33,119 nucleotides of DNA from Candidatus Kuenenia stuttgartensis (GCA_945873085.1 CAMCCR010000011.1:1-33119); one strand, 5' to 3'. Counted from the first letter of the stretch, positions 16,076-25,168 are shown. Notes: a model not told the origin generated them from the sequence alone. Program-made: numbers and translations.

Positions 16076-18376
16076 ATGGGACTGTCGTTCCTCACTCCCG
16101 CGCTGCTCGCCGGGGCCGCTCTCGTGGCCGTGCCGGTGATCCTCCACCTCATCATGCGGCGCAAGCCGGTGCCGCGGGCCTTTCCGGCGATGCGCTTCCT
16201 CCGCCAGCGGGCGGCCGCCAACCGGCGCCGTCTCCGCGTCAGCCACCTTCTTCTGCTCCTTCTGCGAATGGCCGCGCTGGCCGTCCTCGCCCTTGCCCTG
16301 GCCCGTCCCACGCTCCGTGGGGCCGGGTGGCTTGCCGACGGCGAGAAGCCGGTGGCCGCGGTCCTCGTCTTCGACACCAGCCCGCGGATGGAACTGCGGC
16401 AGGCCAACCGCACCCGTCTTCAGGAAGCGGCGGCACTGGCCCGGGCGTTGGCCGCGAAGCTCCCGCCGGCCAGTCAGGTGGCGGTGATCGACACCGGGGG
16501 TGGACCGGTGTCGTTCTCCCCCACGGTCGCGGCGGCGCTGGCCCGCGTCGATCGTCTGGCCGTCGGCACCGCGGCGCAGACGCTGCCGGCGGCGATGCAG
16601 GAGGGCCTCCGACTCCTCGACACCGTCCCTGAGCTCCGCCATGAGATGTTCGTCTTCACCGATTGCTCCCAGGGGGCCTGGGAGGGGCGGACCGCAGCCG
16701 ATCTGATCGCCACGCACGCCGACACGGCGGTGCTGTGGGTCGATGTCGGAGCCACCGGTGCGCAAAACTTCGCGCTCGAAGCGGTCGATTTGTCGACCGA
16801 CCAGCCGACGGCGGGCGCGACACTGGGCGTCACGGTGGAGACTCGGCGCAGTGGCCCCGATGCGAATCGGCCAGTCGCGGTGGAGATGCTCGGTGCCGAT
16901 GGGCGGTACGCGCGGCGGGCCGTGAAGCCCGTGGCGTGGAAGGAGGGGCAGGCCGGGCAGGTGGACTTCGAGGTCACCGGCCTCGAGCCGGGGGTGCGGC
17001 AGGGGCGGGTCGTCCTCGATGGATCGGATGACATGGAGGTGGACAACGCCCGCTACTTCACCGTCGAGGTCGGCACCCCCGCCAAGATCCTCATCGCCGC
17101 TCCCCAACCGGCTGCCGATACCGGGAGATTCCTCCTTCAGGCGATCGCGCCAGCGGCGTTGCGGAAGGCGGGCAAGGGGCGGTTTGACGCCACACTCATC
17201 GACATCGGCAAGCTCGATGCCACCCCCTGGGACGGCTACCAGGGGATGGTGCTTGCCGATCCGCCGCCGCTTACGCCCCGCACGCTCGACCTGCTCTGGC
17301 AGTGGGTGGCTGGCGGCCGGGGGCTCGTCGTCTGGCTCGGGCCGCGGGCCGCCGATGCCGCGCGTTTCAATTCCGACGCAGCCCAAAAACTCCTCGGTGG
17401 GCGGATCGTCCGTGTCTGGCGCAATCCCCGCGAGGACAATTTTCTCGCGCCGGCCAACCTCGATCATCCGATCCTCAGTCCCTTCCGTCGTGTCGGAGAC
17501 GCCGTCCCCTGGCAGGATTTTCCCATTCAGCGATTGTGGGAGTTCGAGCCGAACGATCCGGCGGCTGACGGTAACGGCGCGGCGCCCCGGGCCGCCGGCG
17601 CCGATGCGACGGCCGACTCGGCGGTGCCGGTCGTCTCGTTCCGCAACGGTCTTCCGGCGATCCTCGAACATCGCGTCGGGCAGGGGACTGTCGTCACGGT
17701 GACGACGCCGGTGTCGCAGGCCGCTGACGATCCCGACGCCTGGAACATGCTCGCCACTGGGTTCGAGCCGTGGCCGTTCGTGATCCTCGCCAACGAGACG
17801 CTCCTCCATGCGGTCGACACCGCCGACGACCGCAACATCGCCGCAGGCGCCTCGGCCGTCGTCCATCTCCAGCGCCGCGATGTGGCGACGGCCTTCGTGA
17901 GCACCCCCGGTGGCGACGACTTCCCCGCGCCGGTCGACCAGCGCCGCGGCACCGTGACGGTGACGACGACCCAGGTGCCGGGCAATTACCGGGTGCGCTC
18001 CGGCGGCGATGTCGGCGGGGTCGTGCGGGGATTCAGCGCCAATCTCGCCGCCGAGAGCATCGACGCCCGGCGGCTCGCCGACGCCGGCCTCGTCGCGGCG
18101 CTGGGGCCAGGCTATCGGCTCGCGAAGAGCGAGGCCGAGCTCGTTCGCGACGTCAAGCTCGAACGGGTCGGCGCCGAGCTGTCGGGATGGTTCATCCTCC
18201 TGGCGGCGTTGGCGATGGCCGGGGATTGGATCGTCGCCAACCGTTTCTACGCGCCACGGGACGATGCCGGAGCGGTGCCAAAGGTTGGTGCGGGTGCCGG
18301 TGACGCAGTGGCCTCGGGAGCGCCGCCGCCGCTGCCGGGTGGCGCCGGGAAGGCCGTGCGGGGGGGCGACGCATGA
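16076..18376 (+). CDS. BatA-type membrane protein with degenerate VWA domain
   Basis: This is a 766-residue protein. The N-terminal BatA module has membrane segments at about 5-26 and 55-78 with RRKPVPRAFPAMRFL between. A VWA-like domain starts near 93. Its metal site reads D100-T-S-P-R104, so the third MIDAS residue (Ser) is Arg and metal binding may be lost. A long beta-rich extracytoplasmic part follows, and a further membrane segment near 692-712 (GWFILLAALAMAGDWIV) lies close to the C-terminus. An A/D-rich loop (NGAAPRAAGADATADSAV) interrupts it. The ATG at 16076 is 15 bases after the DUF58 stop. The stop overlaps the next start (ATGA), indicating tight coupling. Confidence 0.88.
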   Translation: MGLSFLTPALLAGAALVAVPVILHLIMRRKPVPRAFPAMRFLRQRAAANRRRLRVSHLLLLLLRMAALAVLALALARPTLRGAGWLADGEKPVAAVLVFDTSPRMELRQANRTRLQEAAALARALAAKLPPASQVAVIDTGGGPVSFSPTVAAALARVDRLAVGTAAQTLPAAMQEGLRLLDTVPELRHEMFVFTDCSQGAWEGRTAADLIATHADTAVLWVDVGATGAQNFALEAVDLSTDQPTAGATLGVTVETRRSGPDANRPVAVEMLGADGRYARRAVKPVAWKEGQAGQVDFEVTGLEPGVRQGRVVLDGSDDMEVDNARYFTVEVGTPAKILIAAPQPAADTGRFLLQAIAPAALRKAGKGRFDATLIDIGKLDATPWDGYQGMVLADPPPLTPRTLDLLWQWVAGGRGLVVWLGPRAADAARFNSDAAQKLLGGRIVRVWRNPREDNFLAPANLDHPILSPFRRVGDAVPWQDFPIQRLWEFEPNDPAADGNGAAPRAAGADATADSAVPVVSFRNGLPAILEHRVGQGTVVTVTTPVSQAADDPDAWNMLATGFEPWPFVILANETLLHAVDTADDRNIAAGASAVVHLQRRDVATAFVSTPGGDDFPAPVDQRRGTVTVTTTQVPGNYRVRSGGDVGGVVRGFSANLAAESIDARRLADAGLVAALGPGYRLAKSEAELVRDVKLERVGAELSGWFILLAALAMAGDWIVANRFYAPRDDAGAVPKVGAGAGDAVASGAPPPLPGGAGKAVRGGDA

Positions 18377-20676
18377 CGCCGCTTGTGGCACTCGTCCTCG
18401 AGGAGCTGTCGCTCGACTTCGATCCGGTCGTGTCGTGGTGGTTTGTCGCCCTGGTGACGCTCGCGCTTGTGGCGGTGCTCGTGGCGGTGGGCCCCGACCG
18501 CTCGCGCGTCCCGGCGGGGCGGAGGCTCGTGCTCGTGCTCCTCCGCACCGGCGCTTTTTTGGCGCTCGTGGCCTGCCTGCTGCGGCCGACGCTCGTGGCG
18601 ACCCGCCAGGCTCGCCAACAAGGCACGCTCCTGGTGCTTGCCGATACTTCAGAGAGCATGACGGTCGTTGACGGGGCTGCGGGGCGGACGCGCTTTGAAG
18701 AGATGACGGCGGCGCTGGCTGCCGCCCGCCCGGCTGCCGCCAAGCTCGTGGCCGAGGGAGATGTCGATATCAGTCTCTGGGCCTTCGACCGTGAGGCTCG
18801 CCCCGTGGCTGGGACGGCGGAAGACCCGTTTCCGCTCGGCGCTTGGCAGCGTGGGACGGCGAGCGACCAGACGGCGATCGGTGCCGCCCTCGACGACGCG
18901 CTGCGGGCCACGGCAGGGCGGCCGCTGGCGGGCGTGATCGTGCTCTCCGACGGCGCCCAACATGCCTATCCGCCGCGCGACCAGCCGCCACAGGGGGTGG
19001 CGCGGAAGCTCGGGGATGCGGCCGTGCCGCTGTGGAGCGTCACCTTCGGGCAGCAGCGCGGCGGAGGACAGGGGCGCGATGCCGCGGTCACCAATCTCTC
19101 CGTCGGCGAGACGGTCTACCTGAAGAACACCCTCGAAGTCGCCGGCCGGATCCGCCTCGACGGCCTCGCCGACCGGGATGTGGTGGTGAAGCTTCTGGCA
19201 GAGAACGAGAGCGGGGCGATGGAGGAGGTCGCCCGGACGGTTGTCCGTGGCGGCCCGCAGGTCAACGAGGAGGCGGTGCGCCTCGCCTGGACACCGAAGG
19301 CCCTCGGCGAGCGGAAGCTCTCGCTCGTGGTCGAGCCGCAGGAGGGGGAGGTGGTCCTCACCAACAACGAACTCTCGACGTTTGTCGAGGTGGTCGACGG
19401 GGGCTTGCGGGTTCTCTATCTCGAGGGAGCGCTGCGGGTCGAGCAGCGATTCCTCCGCCGCGTTCTCGCTGCGAGCCCCGACATGCAGGTCGACTTCGAG
19501 TGGATCGACGCCGCCGGTCGGCGGAATTGGCCGCTCAATCTCGGCCGCAAGCTCGACGCCGGGTACGACGTGTTTCTCATCGGCGACCTCGATGCCTCGG
19601 CCCTGTCTCCTCAGGATCTCGGTGCCATCGTCGCCAAGGTCAACGGCGGTGCGGGAATCGGTTTCCTCGGTGGCTTCCATGCCTTCGAGGCCGGTGGCTG
19701 GGGAAGCACGGCCATTGGCCAATTGCTCCCTTTCGAGTCCGACAAGCTGGCGCGACAGCCGTTCGACCAGCCGATCCGCCCGGGGCTCCATCTGCCCGGT
19801 CCGCTAAAAATGATCCCCGATCAGCGGTTCGGCGGCGTCTCGATCCTCCGCCTCGGGCCCACCGATCAGGAGACCCGCGCCGCCTGGCAGGCCCTGCCGC
19901 CACTCGAAGGCGCCAACGACCTGGGACGACTCGTTCCCAACGCGAAGCCGCTGGCCGTCACCTCCGACGGCAGGCCGCTGCTTGTCGCCCGCGAGTTTGG
20001 TGAGGGGCGCGTGCTCGCGTTTGCCGCCGATTCGACCTGGCGCTGGGCCATGCAGGGCGGCGGTGAGCAACACCGGCGCTTCTGGCGACAGATGGTCCTT
20101 TGGCTCGCCAAACAGGACGACTCCGGCAACGACTCGCTGTGGGTCCGCCTGGCGCAGCGCCGCGTGGCCCCCGGCGCCACGATTCCCCTCGACACGGGCC
20201 TTTCGAAGCCCGACGGCAGTGGGGTCGCGGAGGCGGCCTTCGAAGCGGTGATGACCTCACCGGGAGGGGTCTCGCGCCCGTTGCGGCTGGCGAAGAAAGA
20301 GGAGTCGTATGCGGGGGTGCTCGCCGACTTCAACGAGCCGGGAGATTGGAAGGTCACGGTCCAGGCGACCAAGCCCGGTGCCCCCCCGGTGTCGCGATCG
20401 GCGCGTTTCACCGTCGTCCGGCAGGATCTCGAGTTGGCAAGCCCCAGAGCCAACCCGCTCCTCATGCGGCAGTTGGCCGAGTCGACCGAGGGGGGCGGGG
20501 TGCGATCGCCGGAGGAGCTCTCCGAGATCCTCGACGACCTGCGGACGAAGCCCTCGGCCTACGACGCCCAGGAGCAGTGGTCGGCCACCCTGTGGGACAA
20601 GTGGCCGATGTTCCTCGTCATGGCCGGGCTCCTCTGTACCGAGTGGTTTCTGCGGAAGCGCTGGGGGCTCGTGTAG
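18373..20676 (+). CDS. VWA/glutamine-amidotransferase-like membrane protein
   Basis: This is a 767-residue membrane protein. Two N-terminal membrane segments (about 20-40 and 50-70) precede a VWA domain with intact MIDAS D91-T-S93-E-S95 and a later IVLSDGAQH. Middle parts contain LRVLYLEGALRVEQRFLRR and YDVFLIGDLDASALSP, which resemble the GATase-1-like domain of planctomycete VWA proteins, here probably non-catalytic. A last membrane segment lies near 748-762 (WPMFLVMAGLLCTEWFL). It complements the preceding protein, whose MIDAS is degraded; the two may form a membrane pair serviced by MoxR and DUF58. It is the likely last gene of the operon. Confidence 0.88.
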   Translation: MTPLVALVLEELSLDFDPVVSWWFVALVTLALVAVLVAVGPDRSRVPAGRRLVLVLLRTGAFLALVACLLRPTLVATRQARQQGTLLVLADTSESMTVVDGAAGRTRFEEMTAALAAARPAAAKLVAEGDVDISLWAFDREARPVAGTAEDPFPLGAWQRGTASDQTAIGAALDDALRATAGRPLAGVIVLSDGAQHAYPPRDQPPQGVARKLGDAAVPLWSVTFGQQRGGGQGRDAAVTNLSVGETVYLKNTLEVAGRIRLDGLADRDVVVKLLAENESGAMEEVARTVVRGGPQVNEEAVRLAWTPKALGERKLSLVVEPQEGEVVLTNNELSTFVEVVDGGLRVLYLEGALRVEQRFLRRVLAASPDMQVDFEWIDAAGRRNWPLNLGRKLDAGYDVFLIGDLDASALSPQDLGAIVAKVNGGAGIGFLGGFHAFEAGGWGSTAIGQLLPFESDKLARQPFDQPIRPGLHLPGPLKMIPDQRFGGVSILRLGPTDQETRAAWQALPPLEGANDLGRLVPNAKPLAVTSDGRPLLVAREFGEGRVLAFAADSTWRWAMQGGGEQHRRFWRQMVLWLAKQDDSGNDSLWVRLAQRRVAPGATIPLDTGLSKPDGSGVAEAAFEAVMTSPGGVSRPLRLAKKEESYAGVLADFNEPGDWKVTVQATKPGAPPVSRSARFTVVRQDLELASPRANPLLMRQLAESTEGGGVRSPEELSEILDDLRTKPSAYDAQEQWSATLWDKWPMFLVMAGLLCTEWFLRKRWGLV

Positions 20677-20801
20677 CGATTCCCCGCCCGATTTCCCCTG
20701 TCGGGGCCGTGGCCTGCCTGCTACTCTCCCCCCCCTCGCAGGCTGCCCAGTCCGCGGGAAGGTGACGAAGCAGACAGGCCGGGTCCGGCCGGGAGTACGG
20801 A

Positions 20802-22502
20802 GTGCGCAAGCGACGCCCCATCCGCCGCAAGCTCATGGTGGGAGGGGGCCTCGTCCTTCTCATGGTGGCGCTCCTCTCGGCGAGCAGCTTCCTCGGCACC
20901 TATTCCTACCGCCGGCTCGTGCGCGGCCTGAGCAGCCGGGCGGCGGAGTTGCCGCTGGCGAGTGATCTCGGCGAGAGCGTGGCGACGCTCCGGTTCGTCC
21001 ACGCCCGGAGCTTGTCGGGGGATGTGACGGCCCTCGCCGCCGAGCCGGCCGAACTGCCGGTCGTTCCCCCGCTGCCGGTGCCCGTTCAGGAGGGGGAGGA
21101 CGAGGACGATGGCGACGAGGAGGCCCGCGAGCTCGGCCCCTGCAGTGCCCCGTTCCTCGCGGTCCTTTCGCGAACGGAACGGGCCCTCGAGGCTTACCGC
21201 GAGGAGCTCGGCAAGGGGGAGATCGACAACGCCCCCCTCGGCGACCGGAGCCGCGAGCGCGAGACGGCCCGGCGGATCGCCGCCAGCCTCACCCGGATCC
21301 GCGATGTGGTGGGGCGGCCGGCCGCCGGCGAGGGGGTGGAGCTGGAGCAATTGCACACCCTTGGCCCCGACCTCGGTCGGCTGGCCGCGCTTTCCGCGAC
21401 CCTCCCCACCTATCTCCAGGAGCACCTCCTCGATCTCTCCAGCGACGTTCGTACCGGGTATCGGACGCTCATCGTCACCACCTGGGCCGCGGCGATGGCA
21501 TCGGCGCTGCTTCTGGCATCGCTCGGCGTCCTCACCTACCGCTGGGTGTTCCGGCCGCTGCGCCTTCTCGGCTACGGTTCGCGGCGCGTGGCTGCCGGCG
21601 ACTTCGCCTTCCGGCTCAATCTCGACAGCCGCGACGAGATGGCGGAGCTGGCCGAGGCGCTCAACGACATGACGCAGCGCTTCCAGGAGGTCCGCGACGA
21701 CCTTGACCGGAAGGTGCAACTACGGACACGCGAGGTGATCCGCAGCGAACAGCTGGCAAGCGTCGGCTTCCTCGCCGCGGGGGTCGCCCACGAGATCAAC
21801 AATCCCCTTGCCTCGATCGCGATGTGTGCCGAGTCGCTGGAGAGCCGGCTTGCCGGGCTCGTGGCCGACGACAGCGAGGCGCAGGTGGCCCGTCGCTACC
21901 TCGAGCTGATCCAGGCCGAGGCGTTCCGCTGCAAGGGAATCACCGAGAAGCTCCTCGATTTTTCCCGGCTCGGTGAAGTGCGCCGCCAGCCGACGGCGAT
22001 CATGGCACTGGTGAACGATGTCGCCGAGATGCTCCGCCACGTCGGGCGGTTTGCCGGGCGATCGATCGAGATTGACGACGGCCCCGATCTCCCGGTGATG
22101 GTCAATCCGCAGGAGATCAAGCAGGTGGTGCTCAACCTCCTGGTCAACGCCCTCGACTGCATCGAGACGACGGGGCATGTCCGGGTGGCCGTTCGCCGGA
22201 TCGCTGAGACGGCCGTGCTGACCTTCGCCGACGATGGCTGCGGGATGAATGACGAAGTCCTCGAGCACCTCTTCGAGCCGTTTTTCACACGTCGCAAGAC
22301 GGGGCAGGGGACTGGCCTGGGGCTCTCGATCGTCCACCGGATCGTCGCCGATCATGGCGGGCGGATCGAGGCGGAGAGCGATGGCCCAGGGAAGGGGGCC
22401 ACGTTCCGTGTCACGCTCCCCCTCGCGGCCGGTGCCGAGGGGCAGCGGCGCCCGGGGCACGGAGCGACGAAAGATCTGGACTCCGCCCTGCGTGCGGCCT
22501 AA
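20802..22502 (+). CDS. Membrane sensor histidine kinase
   Basis: This 566-residue kinase is preceded by GGGAG before GTG 20802. Membrane segments lie at about 11-30 and 222-245, with an extracytoplasmic sensor of about 190 residues that contains a strongly acidic insert (EGEDEDDGDEEARE, 97-110). A HAMP domain (250-302) leads to the dimerisation domain with H330 in GVAHEINNPL. The N box NLLVNALD (445-452), DDGCGM (477-482), FEPFFT and GTGLGL (503-508) are intact. This architecture is NtrB/ZraS-like. The partner regulator starts 22 bases downstream. The sensor domain is not recognised, so the signal is unknown. Confidence 0.94.
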   Translation: MRKRRPIRRKLMVGGGLVLLMVALLSASSFLGTYSYRRLVRGLSSRAAELPLASDLGESVATLRFVHARSLSGDVTALAAEPAELPVVPPLPVPVQEGEDEDDGDEEARELGPCSAPFLAVLSRTERALEAYREELGKGEIDNAPLGDRSRERETARRIAASLTRIRDVVGRPAAGEGVELEQLHTLGPDLGRLAALSATLPTYLQEHLLDLSSDVRTGYRTLIVTTWAAAMASALLLASLGVLTYRWVFRPLRLLGYGSRRVAAGDFAFRLNLDSRDEMAELAEALNDMTQRFQEVRDDLDRKVQLRTREVIRSEQLASVGFLAAGVAHEINNPLASIAMCAESLESRLAGLVADDSEAQVARRYLELIQAEAFRCKGITEKLLDFSRLGEVRRQPTAIMALVNDVAEMLRHVGRFAGRSIEIDDGPDLPVMVNPQEIKQVVLNLLVNALDCIETTGHVRVAVRRIAETAVLTFADDGCGMNDEVLEHLFEPFFTRRKTGQGTGLGLSIVHRIVADHGGRIEAESDGPGKGATFRVTLPLAAGAEGQRRPGHGATKDLDSALRAA

Positions 22503-22523
22503 CGCAAACACTGGAGGTGTGAC

Positions 22524-24116
22524 GTGACGAAGCCTGTCAGGCCGATGCGGATCTTGTTTGCCGACGACGAGATGTCGCTCCAGGAGCTGATGCGAATCGA
22601 GCTGCCGAGATTGGGGCACGAGGCGACGGTCTGTCCGGACGGTCGGACGGCGATCGCGGCCCTCGATCGCACCGCCTACGACTGCGTGATCGTCGATCTC
22701 GACATGCCGGGCGTAGGTGGGATGGAGGTCATTGCCCGCGTTCGCGACGTCGCCCCCGACACCGAGACGGTGATCATCACCGGGAAGTCGTCGCTGGAAT
22801 CGGCGGTGGCGGCGGTCCGTCAGGGGGTGTTTGACTACCTCACCAAGCCGTGCAAGCTCGCCGAGATCCAGGCGGTCCTCGAGCGGGTGCGGAAGAAGCG
22901 GGAATTGACGCTCCGTCTCCGGGCGCTCGAGGGGCGCCTGCGACGCGCGGAGGGGGCGTCGCGCCTTGTCGGAGGATCGCCAGGGCTCGATGCGGTGCGC
23001 CGGCTCGTCTCCCGGGTGGCGGTCAGCGACTCAAGCGTCCTTGTGCGCGGCGAGACGGGGACCGGCAAGGAGCTCGTTGCCCGGGCGATTCACGACGGCA
23101 GTCCCCGGGCCACGGGGCCGCTGGTGGCCGTCAACTGCGGCGCTCTCCCCGAGCATCTGGTGGAGAGCGAGTTGTTCGGCCACCGGAAGGGGGCGTTCAC
23201 CGGCGCGGAGGAACACCGGGCCGGCTTGTTCGAGGTGGCGGACGGGGGGACGCTGTTCCTCGACGAGATCGGCGAACTCCCCAGGGCGCTCCAGCCCCGG
23301 CTCCTGCGGGCGCTTGAGAGCGGCGAGATCCGTCGCGTTGGTGACAACCACCCCGTGACTGTCGATGTCCGCGTGGTCTGTGCCACGCACCGCTCCCTCG
23401 AGGAGATGGTGGCGGCGGGGACATTCCGCGAGGATCTCCTCTTTCGCATCAACACCTTCGAGGTGGCGATTCCCCCCCTCCGTGATCGTCTCGACGACAT
23501 CCCGATGCTCGTCGAGCACTTCGTCCGCGATGGGCGGCCGCAGACGCCCCCCGACGCCCTGGTCATCGAGCCGGAAGCCCTCGCGGTCCTCCAGGGGCAT
23601 GTCTGGCCAGGCAATGTCCGCGAGTTGGCCAATTGCGTCGAGCATGCCCTCGTGCTCTGTGACGGGCTGCCGCTGACCGTCGATCATCTCCCCGCCCGAC
23701 TCGGGGCTCTCAAGCCCCGGCCGCTGCCGATCGGGGCTCTGCCGAGCATGGCCGAGGCCGCCGGCATCAGCGCGGTGGCGGCGCCACCGACAAACCTCCT
23801 GCCCCAGGCTGCTCTTGCCTCGGCTCCGATCTCGGTGATGACCGCGACGGCGGCCGTTCCCGGCGGGGCGCTCCCGCAGGCCAGTCAATCGCCGGCGATG
23901 GTGAGAGATCCGAAGCCGGTGAGTCTCCGTGAACTGGAGATGCAGGCGATCGTTGAGTCGCTCGAACGCAATCACGGCAACAAGCCGCGGACGGCCGAGG
24001 AGCTCGGGATCAGCCTGAAGACGCTCTACAACAAGCTGCACCAGTTGGCCGATGCGCATCAGGCCGCAGGCCAGGCATCGCCGGCCGTCGGGGGGCCGAC
24101 AGACGCCGCCGCATGA
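22524..24116 (+). CDS. Sigma-54-dependent NtrC-family response regulator
   Basis: This is a 530-residue regulator. GTG 22524 follows GGAGG. The receiver domain (8-125) has acidic D14/D15, phospho-acceptor D58 (VDLDMPG) and K109. The AAA+ domain has Walker A GETGTGKE (177-184), the sigma-54 contact loop GAFTGA (224-229), Walker B GGTLFLDEI (242-250) and the R-finger region FREDLLFRIN. A Pro/Ala-rich linker of about 60 residues (near 400-465) is longer than usual. A Fis-type helix-turn-helix (NHGNKPRTAEELGISLKTLYNKL) ends the protein. It activates sigma-54 promoters when phosphorylated by the adjacent kinase. Targets are not visible here. Confidence 0.95.
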   Translation: MTKPVRPMRILFADDEMSLQELMRIELPRLGHEATVCPDGRTAIAALDRTAYDCVIVDLDMPGVGGMEVIARVRDVAPDTETVIITGKSSLESAVAAVRQGVFDYLTKPCKLAEIQAVLERVRKKRELTLRLRALEGRLRRAEGASRLVGGSPGLDAVRRLVSRVAVSDSSVLVRGETGTGKELVARAIHDGSPRATGPLVAVNCGALPEHLVESELFGHRKGAFTGAEEHRAGLFEVADGGTLFLDEIGELPRALQPRLLRALESGEIRRVGDNHPVTVDVRVVCATHRSLEEMVAAGTFREDLLFRINTFEVAIPPLRDRLDDIPMLVEHFVRDGRPQTPPDALVIEPEALAVLQGHVWPGNVRELANCVEHALVLCDGLPLTVDHLPARLGALKPRPLPIGALPSMAEAAGISAVAAPPTNLLPQAALASAPISVMTATAAVPGGALPQASQSPAMVRDPKPVSLRELEMQAIVESLERNHGNKPRTAEELGISLKTLYNKLHQLADAHQAAGQASPAVGGPTDAAA

Positions 24117-24132
24117 TTCGGTGCTGTTGGAC

Positions 24133-24172
24133 CTGAGCGGGGGTGAATGGCCGCACGCCCGTTCCCGCTCAG
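24133..24172. terminator. Hairpin between the regulator and lexA, overlapping the lexA stop
   Basis: CTGAGCGGG (24133-24141) and CCCGCTCAG (24164-24172) form a perfect 9-bp stem. The right arm includes the lexA stop codon (24169-24171). It sits between convergent genes and has no T-run. A bidirectional termination or processing role is likely. Confidence 0.5.
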
Positions 24173-25041
24173 CCGGTCTTGCGCACCACCCCGACGAGGA
24201 TGCCGAGGACACGGGCGTTGCGGACGTAGATCGGCTTCATCGACGAATTGGCCGGCTGGAGGCGGATCCGGTCGCGCTCCGGGAACCATTGCTTGAGGGT
24301 CGCCTCGCCGTCCTCGGTCTGGGCAACGACGATGTCGCCGGCGTGCGCCGTTTGGCGCCGGCGGATCACCACCCAGTCGCCATCGGCGATCTGCGCTTCG
24401 ACCATCGAGTCGCCCATCACTTTGAGGACGAAATGATCGTCCTTGTCGAAGAGCTCCTCGAAGTCGATCCGCTCCTGTTGCTCGTCCGCCGTCCGGAGCG
24501 TGCCCGCCGCCACCCAGCCGGCCATCGGGAGGCCGCGGAGGTGGGCCGGTTCGGTGATCAGTTCGATCGCCCGGGACATGTTCTTTCCCCGGCTGATCAA
24601 CCCTTTCCGTTCGAGCGCCTTGAGGTGGCAGACGACGCCATTGGGGGAACGGATGTCGAAAGCCTGACCGATCTCCCGAACGGTGGGGCCGTAGCCACGG
24701 TTTTGGATCTTGTCACGGATAAAGGCGTAGATCTCGAGTTGCCGCTCGGTCGGCGCGTCGGCGCCCTGATCGGCGGCCACATCGCCCCCGACGCCGAGAA
24801 TCGCATCGCCATGCGAGATCGCCGGGCTCGGCGTCAGCGGCGCTGCGACATCGCGGGGGGAGGAAGAGGGCTTCGCTGGCGATCGCCGTCCGCCGGACGG
24901 CTTTCCTGGGGCAACAGGCTTCCCGGCGACGGCAGGTTTTCCGGCACCAACGGGCTTGCCGACCGAGGACGCGGCAGGCTGGGAGGTTTTTCTGCGGATC
25001 GTCACGGGTGCCTCGACGTCAGAGAGGTGGAGCCTGAGCAT
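24169..25041 (-). CDS. lexA: LexA SOS repressor with long N-terminal extension
   Basis: This is the transcriptional repressor of the SOS response, self-cleaved with RecA help. The winged HTH runs from about 98 (TERQLEIYAFIRDKI...RSPNGVVCHLKALERKGLI). The cleavage site is A179-G180 (VAAG), and the catalytic residues are S212 (MGDSM) and K250 (ATLK). All are intact. Before the HTH lies an unusual basic, low-complexity stretch of about 97 residues with four GKP repeats. Alternative starts are GTG 25005 (GAGG upstream) and GTG 24780, which would give a LexA of ordinary length. The promoter at 25068-25096 lies just upstream of 25041 and favours a long form, but the true start is not settled. Confidence 0.93.
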   Translation of the reverse strand: MLRLHLSDVEAPVTIRRKTSQPAASSVGKPVGAGKPAVAGKPVAPGKPSGGRRSPAKPSSSPRDVAAPLTPSPAISHGDAILGVGGDVAADQGADAPTERQLEIYAFIRDKIQNRGYGPTVREIGQAFDIRSPNGVVCHLKALERKGLISRGKNMSRAIELITEPAHLRGLPMAGWVAAGTLRTADEQQERIDFEELFDKDDHFVLKVMGDSMVEAQIADGDWVVIRRRQTAHAGDIVVAQTEDGEATLKQWFPERDRIRLQPANSSMKPIYVRNARVLGILVGVVRKTG

Positions 25042-25060
25042 AAGCCCGACATAAACATCG

Positions 25061-25074
25061 GTATCCTACTATAC
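25061..25074. promoter_or_regulatory. Candidate operator: partial palindrome over the lexA -10 box
   Basis: GTATCCTACTATAC has GTAT/ATAC arms and a partly symmetric centre, and covers the -10 hexamer of the lexA promoter. That is where a LexA autorepression site would be expected. The sequence does not match a LexA box I know, so the assignment is inference from position and symmetry. Confidence 0.35.
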
Positions 25075-25096
25075 GCTCGTTCATTTTTGTTGCCAA
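25068..25096 (-). promoter_or_regulatory. Strong sigma-70 promoter of lexA
   Basis: On the minus strand TTGGCA (25091-25096) and TATAGT (25068-25073) are exactly 17 bases apart. This is the best sigma-70-like promoter in the window. Transcription would start near 25061, about 20 bases before ATG 25041. A local AT-rich patch surrounds it. Confidence 0.75.
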
Positions 25097-25168
25097 GAGG
25101 GGCAATGGCGGGGAACGCCATCGATCCGCGGCCCATGAAAGAGGGCGTCGCGGCTTTGAAGAGGGAGC

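Noticed and set aside
13934..18391. 1485-codon open frame on the minus strand opposite the MoxR-DUF58-BatA genes
   Set aside because: Arg/Asp/His-rich composition without family motifs; it mirrors codons of well-supported genes on the plus strand, a usual artefact at high GC.
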